Shown: positions 17,426-26,304, numbered from the stretch's first letter. The stretch is 52,011 nt of DNA from an uncultured Alistipes sp. (GCA_944320665.1 CALUII010000007.1:1-52011), one strand, 5' to 3'. Notes: generated by a model not told the origin, from the sequence alone. Numbers and translations are program-made.

Positions 17426-17467
17426 AGCGGGCCGGGTGTGCATTGCATTAGTGCCACCCGGCCCGCT
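17426..17467. terminator. Probable bidirectional terminator hairpin between rsmA and the M16 genes
   Basis: AGCGGGCCGGGTG and its exact complement CACCCGGCCCGCT form a 13-base-pair stem with a 16-base loop, midway between two convergent genes. There is no strong T run on either side, so the class is inferred from stem and position. Confidence 0.6.
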
Positions 17468-17485
17468 TATCGTGTGTTTGCGGAC

Positions 17486-18754
17486 TCAGATCCCCTCGGC
17501 GTCGGCTCCGGCTACAACCGTCACCAGGTCTTCGCGACGGAGGTATTGTGTGGCCAGACGTTGCACCTCAGCCGGGGTAATGGCGCGGATGCGTTGCAGG
17601 TTTCGGGCTATGGAGTCGTTGTCCATGCCGCAGAGGATGTTTTCGATCGTGGCATCGGCCACGCCGAACGGTCCGTCGAGGATACGCATCATCTCTCCTG
17701 CCAGGATGTTCTGAACGAGTCGGAGTTCGGATTCCTCCATGGGGACGGTACGCAGTCGTTCGATTTCGTCGTAGATCAGCCGCAGCGCATCGGCCGTTAC
17801 CTCGGTCCCGACCTGTGTGGCCAGAGCGAAATATCCCTCACGTTCGAAGTTGACCATGGCGGCTGTAACACCATAGGTATACCCTCGTTCCTCGCGCAAC
17901 GCCTGCATCAGACGCGATCCGAAGTACCCGCCCAGTACGGCAGCTACCACCTGCATGCCCAGAAAATCGGGGTGCTGGCGTGGAAAGAGCAGGCGCCCGA
18001 TCCGGATGGACGACTGTACGGCGCCGGGATGTGTGACGCGAGCCTCGTGTGTTGTCTCCGTGGCGGGCATCGGTGCCTCGGCGCGTGTGCCGTGGGGCAG
18101 TTGTCGGGCCAGTGCGGCGATGGCTTCGCGCTCCTCGGGACCGATGTGGCCGCTGCAGACCACGAAGCAGTTCTCAGCCGTATAGAGCCGGCGGTAGTGC
18201 TCCTCGACGTCGGCGCGTGTCAGCGTTTCGTATTCCGATCCGGGATAGGAGATGCCGTAGGGGTGTTTGGCGCCGAAGAGGCTTCGTGCAAAGGCTTCGC
18301 GCGCTTCGGTCTCAACCTTCGTACGTTCGATATCGAGTTCCTGGCGCCGCTTGGCGCAGTAGGTGCGCAGTTCGGGCTCCGGAAAGAGCGGATGGAGCAG
18401 GATCTCGGCGGCCGTGGCGAGTGTCTCGCGGAAAAAGCGCGTGAGGGTGCAGAAGCTCAGGTAGACGAAGTCGCGGTCGATCGAGACATCGTAGTATGAG
18501 CCGTAGAAGTCGAGCTGTTCAGCGATTTCACGTGCCGAGAGCCGGGCGCTTCCTTCGGCCAGCAGGTTGGCCGTGGCCGAGGCGGCAAACGGGCGTCGCT
18601 GGTGCACCGTGCCGGCGCGGAAGACGAAACTCACGCGCAGGACCTCGAATTCGTTGGCCGGCAGCAGGTAGAGTTCCGTGCCGTTGTCGAGCCGTGTGCG
18701 CTCGGCACGCGGCAGGTCGATCGTAGTGGGGATTTGCGGTGTGGGGTGTTTCAT
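17486..18754 (-). CDS. M16-family peptidase subunit lacking the zinc motif
   Basis: 422 residues with the two-domain M16 fold: RTRLDNGTELYLLPANEFEV, FVFRAGTVHQRRPFAASATA and a C-terminal half with VVAAVLGGYFGSRLMQALRE and REERGYTYGVTA. The HxxEH zinc motif expected after the first strands is absent: where catalytic members have H-x-x-E-H, this one reads ATANLLAEG. It retains the Arg/Tyr pair of the partner subunit (REERGYTYG). Known M16B pairs are made of one catalytic and one non-catalytic chain, and the upstream gene here supplies the catalytic one. The genes overlap by 4 bases (ATGA). No signal peptide is seen, so it is probably cytoplasmic. Confidence 0.88.
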   Translation of the reverse strand: MKHPTPQIPTTIDLPRAERTRLDNGTELYLLPANEFEVLRVSFVFRAGTVHQRRPFAASATANLLAEGSARLSAREIAEQLDFYGSYYDVSIDRDFVYLSFCTLTRFFRETLATAAEILLHPLFPEPELRTYCAKRRQELDIERTKVETEAREAFARSLFGAKHPYGISYPGSEYETLTRADVEEHYRRLYTAENCFVVCSGHIGPEEREAIAALARQLPHGTRAEAPMPATETTHEARVTHPGAVQSSIRIGRLLFPRQHPDFLGMQVVAAVLGGYFGSRLMQALREERGYTYGVTAAMVNFEREGYFALATQVGTEVTADALRLIYDEIERLRTVPMEESELRLVQNILAGEMMRILDGPFGVADATIENILCGMDNDSIARNLQRIRAITPAEVQRLATQYLRREDLVTVVAGADAEGI

Positions 18755-19995
18755 CGTTTGGCTTTGTAAAGTAACGTACAGCTGTTTTCGCGGCGGAAGG
18801 TCTCGCGGCTGAATGTGGCGATTCTTTCGGCATCGATCGCACGGTAGAGCGACACCTCGCGGTCGAGCAGCGTGAGGTCGCCCAACATCTCATAGAAGCC
18901 CAGGTTCAGGGCCTTGTTCATCACGTTCAGTTCACCGAAGAGTGTGTTCGCTTCGAACTTGTTCTTCACCTTTTCGCATTCACGTTCGGGAGCCGGCTCG
19001 TTTATCAATCGGTCGATCTCTTCCCAGAGGGCGGTTTCGGCCTGTTCCAGTGTGGTGGTCGGGAGCAATTGCCCCGTGAAGACGAAAAGTCCCGGATCGA
19101 CCTCTCCCGTGACGTAGGCGTTGACCGAGGCGAAGAGTTTGCGCCCCTTGACCAGATGCTGGTAGAGTCGTCCCGAGTCGCCGCCGGCCAGCAGGTCGCT
19201 CACCAGGTCGCCGGCAAAGAAGCTCGGCGAGGTGCGGCCCCCGATGTGGAAGGCGATCGATATGGCCGAGGCCGGTACGTCGCGTTCCACCTCCAGACGC
19301 CGGGCCTCCGTCTGCGCGGGTTCGGCCGGCAGCGTAAGAGGAAAGTTGCCGTCGCCAGGGTCGGTGATGGGGCCGAACCACCGTTCGGCCAGTTCGGCCA
19401 CCTGCTCCTCGGGCAGGTCGCCCGAGACCGAAAGAATAGCGTTTGAGGGGCGGTACCAGCGGCGGTAGAAGGTGCGCACGTCGTCGAGTGTGGCTCGCTC
19501 GATGTGCTCGGGTGTGCGGCCGATGGTGGCCCAGCGGTAGGGGTGGACGTGGTAGGCGAGCGAGCGCAGAAGCATCATCTGGTCACCGTAGGGTTGGTTG
19601 AGGTAACGTTGGCGGAACTCCTCGACAACGACCCGTTTCTCGAGTGTGAGCTTCCGTTCGCTGATGTCGAGTCCGGTCATGCGGTCGCTCTCGAGCCAGA
19701 AGGCCGTCTCGAGATTGACAACCGGGAGGGTGATGTAGTAATCCGTGTAGTCGTTGTTTGTGAAGGCGTTGTTGTCGCCGCAGGCCATCTGGACGGGGCG
19801 GTCGAAATCCGGAATGCGTCGTGTGCCGCGAAACATCAGGTGTTCGAACAGGTGGGCAAACCCCGTGCGTTCGGGATCCTCGTTGCGGGCGCCGACCCGG
19901 TAGAGCAGGTTGACGGCAGCGAGTTTCGAGGTGCGGTCGCGGTTGGCGATTACGGTCAGTCCGTTGCTCAGTTTGTAGGTATGATAGGTAATCAC
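18751..19995 (-). CDS. M16-family zinc peptidase, catalytic subunit
   Basis: About 414 residues. The inverted zinc motif is complete: TGFAHLFEHLMFRGT (HxxEH), with the third ligand Glu expected about 75 residues later (LTLEKRVVVEEFRQRYLNQP). The C-terminal domain has AFHIGGRTSPSFFAGDLVSD and LLAGGDSGRLYQHLV. A TTG further upstream would give a longer frame, but it lies inside the promoter element TACCTTTG, so translation more likely begins at the GTG at 19995 (VITYHTYKLSNGLTVIANRD). It is divergent from PFOR and coupled to its non-catalytic partner downstream. Confidence 0.9.
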   Translation of the reverse strand: MITYHTYKLSNGLTVIANRDRTSKLAAVNLLYRVGARNEDPERTGFAHLFEHLMFRGTRRIPDFDRPVQMACGDNNAFTNNDYTDYYITLPVVNLETAFWLESDRMTGLDISERKLTLEKRVVVEEFRQRYLNQPYGDQMMLLRSLAYHVHPYRWATIGRTPEHIERATLDDVRTFYRRWYRPSNAILSVSGDLPEEQVAELAERWFGPITDPGDGNFPLTLPAEPAQTEARRLEVERDVPASAISIAFHIGGRTSPSFFAGDLVSDLLAGGDSGRLYQHLVKGRKLFASVNAYVTGEVDPGLFVFTGQLLPTTTLEQAETALWEEIDRLINEPAPERECEKVKNKFEANTLFGELNVMNKALNLGFYEMLGDLTLLDREVSLYRAIDAERIATFSRETFRRENSCTLLYKAKR

Positions 19996-20022
19996 GCGTT
20001 GAAAATTTCGTTGTTCCGCATG

Positions 20023-20030
20023 CAAAGGTA
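20023..20030 (-). promoter_or_regulatory. Promoter -7 element of the M16 gene pair
   Basis: On the minus strand TACCTTTG matches TAnnTTTG. Transcription would start about 20017, giving a leader of about 22 bases to the GTG start at 19995. This position decides the start codon of the catalytic M16 gene. Confidence 0.6.
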
Positions 20031-20200
20031 CGATTTATTCGCAAGTGCAGGCCATCCCGCCTCTGAAAATGACGGCGGTGTCTCCAGTCCCGGGCCCGGA
20101 CTTGTCTGCTTGTTTATAAGGGCGTTGCCCCGAAATCGTTGAAACTGTTATTTTTATAACACACAAAATGCACCGAAAAATGTCGTTAAAGTCGGATATT

Positions 20201-20223
20201 TTCGTACGAAATTCGTACCTTTG
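20201..20223 (+). promoter_or_regulatory. Promoter of PFOR with an embedded TTCGTAC repeat
   Basis: TACCTTTG (20216-20223) is a full -7 match. TTCGTAC occurs twice just upstream and into it (20201-20207 and 20212-20218); the first copy is half of the 10-base palindrome TTCGTACGAA (20201-20210). The palindrome lies in the promoter spacer, where an operator could act. The leader to the ATG at 20289 is about 60 bases. Confidence 0.55.
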
Positions 20224-20288
20224 CCCAGCATTAGGAGTTACACAGCAAAACACATACAATTACAATATCACAAACGTTTTTTATCCTT

Positions 20289-23200
20289 ATGGCTGAAAAA
20301 AATTTATCACTTGTGATGGTAACTATGCAGCGGCTCACGTGGCTTACATGTTCTCGGAGGTCGCAGCGATCTATCCCATCACGCCCTCTTCGACGATGGC
20401 CGAACTCGTAGACGAATGGGCCGCCCAAGGCCGCAAGAACATCTTCGGTGAAACGGTCAAAGTCGTCGAGATGCAGTCCGAGGCCGGTGCTGCCGGTGCC
20501 GTGCACGGTTCGCTCCAGAGCGGCGCGCTGACGACCACCTTCACCGCTTCGCAGGGCCTGCTGCTGATGATTCCCAATATGTACAAGATCTCCGGCGAGT
20601 TGCTGCCGTGCGTGTTCCACGTCTCGGCACGTGCACTGGCTGCCCAGTCGCTCTCGATTTTCGGCGACCATCAGGACGTCATGGCGGCTCGTCAGACCGG
20701 CTTCGCCATGCTTGCCACCTCGTCCGTACAGGAGGTGATGGATCTGGCCGGCGTGGCCCACATTGTCGCACTGAAGTCGCGTGTGCCCTTCCTGCACTTC
20801 TTCGACGGCTTCCGTACGTCGCACGAGATCCAGAAGATTGAACTGATCGACGAGGCCTCGCTGACGGCCATGTTTGACCGTGAGGCGCTGCGTGCCTTCC
20901 GCGAGCGTGCGCTCAATCCCGAGCACCCCGTAACGCGCGGTACGGCCCAGAACCCCGATATCTATTTCCAGACGCGTGAGGCTGCGAACAAGTTCTACAA
21001 CGCCGTGCCCGATATGGTGGCCGACGCCATGAAGCAGATCTCGCAGATCACCGGCCGTACGTACAAGCCCTTCACTTACTACGGTGCTCCCGACGCAACG
21101 CAGATCGTCGTTGCCATGGGTTCGGTGACCGAGACGCTGAAGGAGACGGTCGACTACCTGACGGCCCAGGGCGAGAAGGTGGGTGTCGTTACGGTACACC
21201 TCTACCGTCCGTTCTCGGTGAAGTACCTGATGGATGTCATTCCGTCGAGCGTGGAGCGCATCTGCGTGCTCGACCGCACGAAGGAGCCCGGAGCCAACGG
21301 CGATCCGCTCTATCTGGACGTAGTCGAGGCATTCGCTACGGCCGGCCGCAAGGCGCTGATCATCGGCGGCCGCTACGGTCTCTCGTCGAAGGATACGACC
21401 CCGGCACAGATGCTGGCCGTATACAAGAACCTCAAGGCCAACGAGCCCAAGAACCAGTTTACGGTGGGTATCACGGACGACGTAACGTTCCGTTCGCTGC
21501 CAGTCGGCGAGGAGATCTCGCTCGCAAAACCCGGTACGTTCGAGGCCCTCTTCTTCGGTCTGGGCGCCGACGGTACGGTGGGTGCCAACAAGAACTCGAT
21601 CAAGATCATCGGCGGTACGACCAACAAATATTGCCAGGCTTACTTCTCGTATGACTCGAAGAAGTCGGGCGGTTACACCTCGTCGCACCTGCGTTTCGGT
21701 GACCTGCCCATCACTTCGCCTTACCTCGTTACGACGCCCGACTTCGTGGCATGCCACGTTCCTTCGTATGTCGACAAGTACGACGTGCTGAAGGGCCTCA
21801 AGAAGGGTGGTTCGTTCCTGCTGAACTCGGTGCACGATGCCGCTACGACGTGCCGCACGCTGCCCGACCACATGAAGGCCTACATGGCCAAGAACGACAT
21901 TAAGTTCTATATTATCAACGCTACGAAGATCGCTGCCGAGCTTGGCCTCGGTTCGCGTACGAATACGATCATGCAGTCGGCCTTCTTCAAGATTTCGGGT
22001 GTGATCCCCTTCGAGAAGGCGGTCGAGGAGATGAAGAAGGCGATCCTCAAGTCCTACGGAAAGAAGGGCGAGGATATCGTCAATATGAACTATGCGGCGG
22101 TCGATGCCGGTGGCAATGCCGTCGAGCAGGTGCAGATTCCGGCCGAGTGGGCCTCGATCGAGGATAAGGGATGTGCCGATGCACACTGCGGCGAGGCATC
22201 GCGTCCGGAGTTCGTACGCAACATCGTTGACCCGATCAACGCCCTGAAGGGTGATCTGCTGCCGGTTTCGGCCTTCAACGGCCGCGAGGACGGTACGTGG
22301 GAGAACGGTACGGCTGCTTACGAGAAGCGTGGCATTGCCGTCAACGTTCCCGAGTGGCAGATTCAGAACTGTATCCAGTGCAACCAGTGTGCCTATGTCT
22401 GCCCGCACGCCGTCATCCGTCCGTTCCTGGCAACCGAGGAGGAGGCTGCTGCTTCGGGTGCCGAGTGGAAGCAGGGTATGGGCGAGTACAAGGAGTACAA
22501 ATTCCGCATCCAGATCTCGCCGCTCGACTGTACGGGTTGCAACAACTGTGTGGATGTCTGCCCGGCCAAGGAGAAGGCCCTCGTGATGAAACCGCTCGAG
22601 TCGCAGCTTGACCAGCAGAAGAACTGGGACTACATCACGAAGAACATCGGTTACAAGCAGGTGGTTGATAAGACCAAGAGTGTGAAGAATCTGCAGTTTG
22701 CACAGCCGCTCTTCGAGTTCTCGGGTGCCTGCGCCGGTTGCGGTGAGACGCCCTACATCAAGGCCATCTCGCAGCTCTTCGGTGACAAGATGATGGTGGC
22801 TAATGCGACGGGTTGTACGTCGATCTACTCGGGTTCGGCCCCCTCGACGCCCTACTGCACCAACGACAAGGGCCAGGGTCCCGCATGGGCCAACTCGCTC
22901 TTCGAGGATAACGCCGAGTTTGGTCTGGGTATGCATGTCGGTGTGGAGAAACTCCGCGACCGTCTGCAGGAAACGATGGAGCGTGCCATCGCCGAGTGCA
23001 CGAAGTGCTCGGACGAACTGAAGGGTGTGATGAAGGAGTGGATCGCTGCACGCGGTTCGTCGGCCAAGTCGGCCGAGGTGACGGCTCGCCTCATCCCGAT
23101 GATGGAGGCCTGCGGTTGCGATTACTGCAAGGAGATTCTCGCCCACAAGGATTGGCTCGTGAAGAAGTCGCAGTGGATCATCGGTGGCGACGGTTGGGGC

Positions 23201-23821
23201 TATGATATTGGTTACGGCGGTGTGGATCACGTCCTCGCGTCGGGTATGGATGTCAATATCCTGGTGGTCGATACGGAGGTTTACTCGAATACGGGCGGTC
23301 AGTCGTCGAAGTCGACGCCGATCGGAGCCGTTGCCAAGTTCGCTTCGATGGGTAAGCGCGTGCGCAAGAAGGATCTGGGTGCCATGGCCATGACTTATGG
23401 ATATGTATACGTAGCTCAGGTTTCAATCGGTGCATCGCAGCAGCAGCTCTTTAACGTGCTGAAGGAGGCGGAGGCTTATCCCGGTCCGTCGCTCGTGATT
23501 GCCTACGCACCCTGCATCAACCACGGTATCAAGGGCGGTATGAACCGCACGCAGACCGTTGGCAAGGAGGCTGTGGCATGTGGTTACTGGCATCTGTGGC
23601 ACTATAACCCGCAGCTTGAGGCCGAGGGCAAGAATCCTTTCGTACTCGATTCGAAGGAGCCCGACTGGTCGAAGTTCCGTGACTTCCTGATGAAGGAGGT
23701 GCGTTATACGTCGCTGCAGAAGGCCTTCCCGGCTGAGGCTGAGGAGCTCTTCGCCGCGGCCGAGGAGAACGCCAAATGGCGTTATAACGGCTACGTGCGT
23801 CGTGCCAAGATGGAGTATTGA
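20289..23821 (+). CDS. nifJ: Pyruvate:ferredoxin (flavodoxin) oxidoreductase, with an apparent -1 frameshift near the start
   Basis: Oxidises pyruvate to acetyl-CoA and CO2 and reduces ferredoxin, which Rnf can use. About 1,177 residues if the frame is repaired. Seen: AYMFSEVAAIYPITPSST at the N-terminus, FTASQGLLLMIPNMYKISGE, two ferredoxin clusters (CIQCNQCAYVCPHAVIRP near residue 695 and CTGCNNCVDVCPAKEKA near 750), the TPP-domain Cys block CAGCGETPY near 814, and GDGWGYDIGYGGVDH with VDTEVYSNTGGQSSKSTP. The ATG at 20289 opens MAEKN and then leaves the PFOR frame. The frame coding FITCDGNYAAAHVAYMF begins at 20303. Seven A bases (20296-20302) lie at the junction; eight would join the frames as MAEKKFITCDGN. 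A GTG at 20339 could start a protein lacking the CDGN segment. Confidence 0.95.
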
Positions 23822-23860
23822 TTCGATAGCGGGCTTCTGAACCGCTGAAAGTATGCATGC

Positions 23861-23899
23861 GGAGGCATTGGCTTTTCGAGGCTGATGCCTCCATTTTTT
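23861..23899 (+). terminator. Rho-independent terminator after PFOR
   Basis: GGAGGCAT (23861-23868) and ATGCCTCC (23885-23892) form an 8-base-pair stem followed by ATTTTTT. It lies 40 bases after the PFOR stop. Confidence 0.8.
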
Positions 23900-23901
23900 A
23901 C

Positions 23902-24083
23902 GTCTATTTTTCGAAACGGAGGAAAGGGGGGGATGTTTTGCCTGAAGTGCGTTTTGTTCAGGTAGGCTGAGGTGCGTTCAAGGCAGGCGGACCGTGGGCA
24001 GGGAAGAGGATGTTCTTAAGGCACCCCAGGCTGGATGCACTTTCCCGTCTCCCAAACCGGATAAGACAGGCGGCAGAAGGTGT
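23902..24083. other. Intergenic stretch between the PFOR and rpmA terminators
   Basis: With both terminators, 23822-24144 is a 323-base gene-free stretch between convergent genes. It has a run of seven G near 23927 and no convincing coding frame, promoter or further structure. Confidence 0.5.
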
Positions 24084-24117
24084 AAAAAAAAGAGCTTTCT
24101 CCATTTGGAGAAAGCTC
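24084..24117 (-). terminator. Rho-independent terminator after rplU-rpmA
   Basis: On the minus strand a perfect 11-base-pair stem, GAGCTTTCTCC with its complement around a 4-base loop, is followed by eight T. It lies 28 bases after the rpmA stop. Confidence 0.93.
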
Positions 24118-24144
24118 GTGTTGTGAAGATCTGTCGTCGCGTGT

Positions 24145-24405
24145 TTACTCCGACAGAGGCGTAACGCTTACATAGGATTTGCCCTCACCCTTCTTGCAGA
24201 ACTCCACGGTTCCGTCAACAAGAGCAAACAGCGTATGATCCTTACCCATACCGACATTTTCGCCGGGGTTGTGAACGGTGCCGCGCTGGCGGACGATGAT
24301 GTTGCCGGCCTTTGCGAACTGGCCACCGAAGAGCTTCACGCCCAGACGCTTGCTTTCGGATTCACGACCGTTCTTCGAACTACCTACACCTTTCTTGTGT
24401 GCCAT
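24145..24405 (-). CDS. rpmA: 50S ribosomal protein L27
   Basis: The 86-residue protein starts [20 protein letters not shown] and has [20 protein letters not shown] and [20 protein letters not shown], all standard L27 sequence. The N-terminus reads MAHKKG directly, without the short cleaved extension found in Firmicutes. It follows rplU by 22 bases, the usual L21-L27 pair. Confidence 0.98.
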   Translation of the reverse strand: MAHKKGVGSSKNGRESESKRLGVKLFGGQFAKAGNIIVRQRGTVHNPGENVGMGKDHTLFALVDGTVEFCKKGEGKSYVSVTPLSE

Positions 24406-24427
24406 GTTTGTCTGAGTTTAAAAAGGT

Positions 24428-24739
24428 TTATGCAACAATGTCTTCGATCAGAACCTGCGTCAGATACTGACGGTGGCCATTGCATTTCTGGTAGCCGGTT
24501 CTGCGTTTCTTCTTGAACACGAGGACCTTGTCGTCCTTGAGGTGTTTCAGAATCTTGCACTTCACGGAGGCGCCTTCTACTACAGGTGCGCCCACCTTAA
24601 CCTGACCGTCGTTGTCTGCGAGCAGGACTTTGTCGAAGCTTACGGACGAGTTCTCTTCGCCCTGAAGACGGTGCACATAAAGCTTCCGACCTTTTTCAGC
24701 CTTAAATTGCTGACCTGCAATCTCTACTATAACGTACAT
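24428..24739 (-). CDS. rplU: 50S ribosomal protein L21
   Basis: The 103-residue protein starts [20 protein letters not shown], with [20 protein letters not shown] and the C-terminal block [31 protein letters not shown]. These are standard L21 features binding 23S rRNA. It is first in the rplU-rpmA operon, with a clear promoter about 40 bases upstream. Confidence 0.98.
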   Translation of the reverse strand: MYVIVEIAGQQFKAEKGRKLYVHRLQGEENSSVSFDKVLLADNDGQVKVGAPVVEGASVKCKILKHLKDDKVLVFKKKRRTGYQKCNGHRQYLTQVLIEDIVA

Positions 24740-24777
24740 TTAAAAAATTTTATGTATGTGAACATAAATTCGGGATG

Positions 24778-24809
24778 CAAATATATGTATATTTCTTTTG
24801 AAAAGCAAA
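24778..24809 (-). promoter_or_regulatory. Promoter of rplU-rpmA
   Basis: On the minus strand TTTG (24809-24806), a 20-base spacer and TATATTTG (24785-24778) match both parts of the Bacteroidetes promoter. Confidence 0.78.
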
Positions 24810-24931
24810 TACATGGGAGGCAATTTTCGTGCGGACCTTTCCGTTTTTATGTAAGTTATGGCACGGTTTTCGGGATTGGCAATGCACTGATCGGGTTTCG
24901 GTGCCCGGTTGCCGGGCTGGCGAACGAATCT

Positions 24932-24949
24932 GTGTGAAAAATTTCACAC
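24932..24949. promoter_or_regulatory. Palindromic possible operator upstream of cysQ
   Basis: GTGTGAAA-AA-TTTCACAC is an 18-base palindrome (8-2-8). It ends 17 bases before TATCTTTA (24966-24973), a near match to the -7 element of cysQ, so it would overlap the -33 region. The regulator is unknown. Confidence 0.45.
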
Positions 24950-24986
24950 TTTCACGGAATCTTATTATCTTTACTGAAGCAAACCG

Positions 24987-25859
24987 ATGACGCAAACTAA
25001 AATCCACGAGACCATGATCAGTGATGAAGTGCGTAAGTATCTTCTTACCAATATATTCAATGCGGCCGTTCGTGCCGGGGCGGCCATTATGGAAGTGTAT
25101 CGCAACCGCGAAGATTATGACATCAGCATCAAAAACGACCATACGCCCATTACGCTGGCCGATCGCATGGCGCATCGCGTAATTAAGGAGTATCTGGGAG
25201 CTACGCGGATCCCGATTCTTTCGGAAGAGGGGCGCGAAATGGGCTACGACGAGCGGCGCAACTGGGAACTCTTCTGGTTGGTCGATCCGTTGGACGGTAC
25301 CGTGGAGTTTATCAAGGGAAACAACGAGTTTACGGTAAATATCGCCCTCATGGAGAACAATCGATGCGAGGGGGCGGTAATCTATGTGCCGTATCTGCAG
25401 AAGATCTATGTCGCGGGACGTGCCTGGGGCTCGTTCGTCAAGGAGGGTGTGGTGCCGGATGCGGCGGCGGAATATGACTACGATACGATTGTTGCCGGGT
25501 GGCGGTGCCTGCCTCTTTTTGAAGGTGAACGGACGGTTCCGCGAGTGGCCGTGTCCCGGTCGCATCAGACACCCGAAACCTTCGAATACCTGGAACGGTT
25601 GCGTCGGAAGTGTGGTGAGATAGAGGTTGTCGAGCAGGGCAGTTCTTATAAATTCTGCATGTTGGCCGAAGGAACGGTTGATTACTACGTGCGGACTTCG
25701 CCTACCTACGAGTGGGATACGGCGGCCGGAGAGTTGATACTTGCCGAGGCGGGCGGCTCGACCCGTTCGCTGGTTGACGGAAGTGAGTTGCGGTACAATA
25801 AAGAGGAGTTGCACAATCCCTGGTTTGAATGCCGGGCCAAGTGTTGCAAGAAAATCTGA
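24987..25859 (+). CDS. cysQ: 3'(2'),5'-bisphosphate nucleotidase CysQ
   Basis: Converts PAP to AMP, clearing a by-product of sulfate assimilation and acyl carrier protein maturation. The family also includes inositol monophosphatases. The 290-residue protein has NAAVRAGAAIMEVYRNREDY, the metal site ILSEEGREMGYDE (SEE), the signature FWLVDPLDGTVEFIKGNNEF (DPLDGT) and the C-terminal YEWDTAAGELILAEAGGSTR (WD.AAGE), all CysQ-like. The ATG at 24987 lies close to a predicted transcription start. An in-frame ATG at 25014 (MISDEVRKYLL) is a realistic alternative. Confidence 0.92.
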   Translation: MTQTKIHETMISDEVRKYLLTNIFNAAVRAGAAIMEVYRNREDYDISIKNDHTPITLADRMAHRVIKEYLGATRIPILSEEGREMGYDERRNWELFWLVDPLDGTVEFIKGNNEFTVNIALMENNRCEGAVIYVPYLQKIYVAGRAWGSFVKEGVVPDAAAEYDYDTIVAGWRCLPLFEGERTVPRVAVSRSHQTPETFEYLERLRRKCGEIEVVEQGSSYKFCMLAEGTVDYYVRTSPTYEWDTAAGELILAEAGGSTRSLVDGSELRYNKEELHNPWFECRAKCCKKI

Positions 25860-25901
25860 GCAACCGGAAGCGTTCCCCGGATCGGGGGGGGCTGTGATAA
25901 A

Positions 25902-25942
25902 CGGGCTGTTCCGAGGTGAATCGGAACAGCCCGCTTGTTTTT
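25902..25942 (+). terminator. Rho-independent terminator after cysQ
   Basis: CGGGCTGTTCCGA (25902-25914) and its exact complement (25921-25933) form a 13-base-pair stem with loop GGTGAA, followed by CTTGTTTTT. Confidence 0.9.
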
Positions 25943-25968
25943 CACGGCAAAGTTATTGATGAGCGGCC

Positions 25969-26223
25969 TCAACCCTGCTTCGAGTGGTCGATGTCGCAGC
26001 CGGCACAATTGCCCGAGCAGCCGGCCGTCGTGCAGTCGCCGTCTGCCATCTCCTCGCGGGCTTCCTGCACGGCGCATTTGATCCCGAGACGTTGCATGTC
26101 CTTGTTGGTCGAGATCTCCGATTCGATGTGGTGGCCCTTGAAGATCAGTGTCAACGAAAGTCCCGCAACGAAGAGTCCGACGCAGAGGATCGAAACGAGC
26201 AGTAAAATCAACCAGGAGGGCAT
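25969..26223 (-). CDS. Small single-helix membrane protein with a Cys-rich tail
   Basis: 84 residues. One hydrophobic helix sits at about 4-28 (WLILLLVSILCVGLFVAGLS). A charged middle part follows (FKGHHIESEISTNKDMQRLG). The tail is Cys-rich (GDCTTAGCSGNCAGCDIDH), with C-x4-C-x3-C-x2-C spacing, plus one Cys at IKCAVQE. The layout resembles NqrM-type and FeoB-associated small proteins, which carry one helix and a Cys cluster for metal handling, but the sequence match is not close enough to name it. The gene has its own promoter, back to back with that of trkA. Rnf and PFOR elsewhere in the window need Fe-S clusters, but there is no direct link. Confidence 0.72.
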   Translation of the reverse strand: MPSWLILLLVSILCVGLFVAGLSLTLIFKGHHIESEISTNKDMQRLGIKCAVQEAREEMADGDCTTAGCSGNCAGCDIDHSKQG

Positions 26224-26288
26224 GTTGGAGCAGTGCAGTTAAAGTTAAAATTCAATGAAGGAAAGCCCGAGTCTTGGCTTTTCGGAGA

Positions 26289-26296
26289 CAAATGTA
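26289..26296 (-). promoter_or_regulatory. Promoter -7 element of the Cys-rich small membrane protein
   Basis: On the minus strand TACATTTG matches TAnnTTTG. It directly abuts the plus-strand element of trkA at 26297. Confidence 0.6.
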
Positions 26297-26304
26297 TATA
26301 TTTG
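26297..26304 (+). promoter_or_regulatory. Promoter -7 element of trkA
   Basis: TATATTTG matches TAnnTTTG. The leader to the trkA ATG (26409) would be about 95 bases. It starts at the base after the divergent element ends. Confidence 0.6.

Noticed and set aside
20231..23230. A 999-codon open frame on the minus strand across PFOR
   Set aside because: It is antisense to a clearly conserved enzyme. Its composition (many Arg, Leu, Val, His) is what GC-rich codons give in the opposite frame, and no motif or start context supports it.
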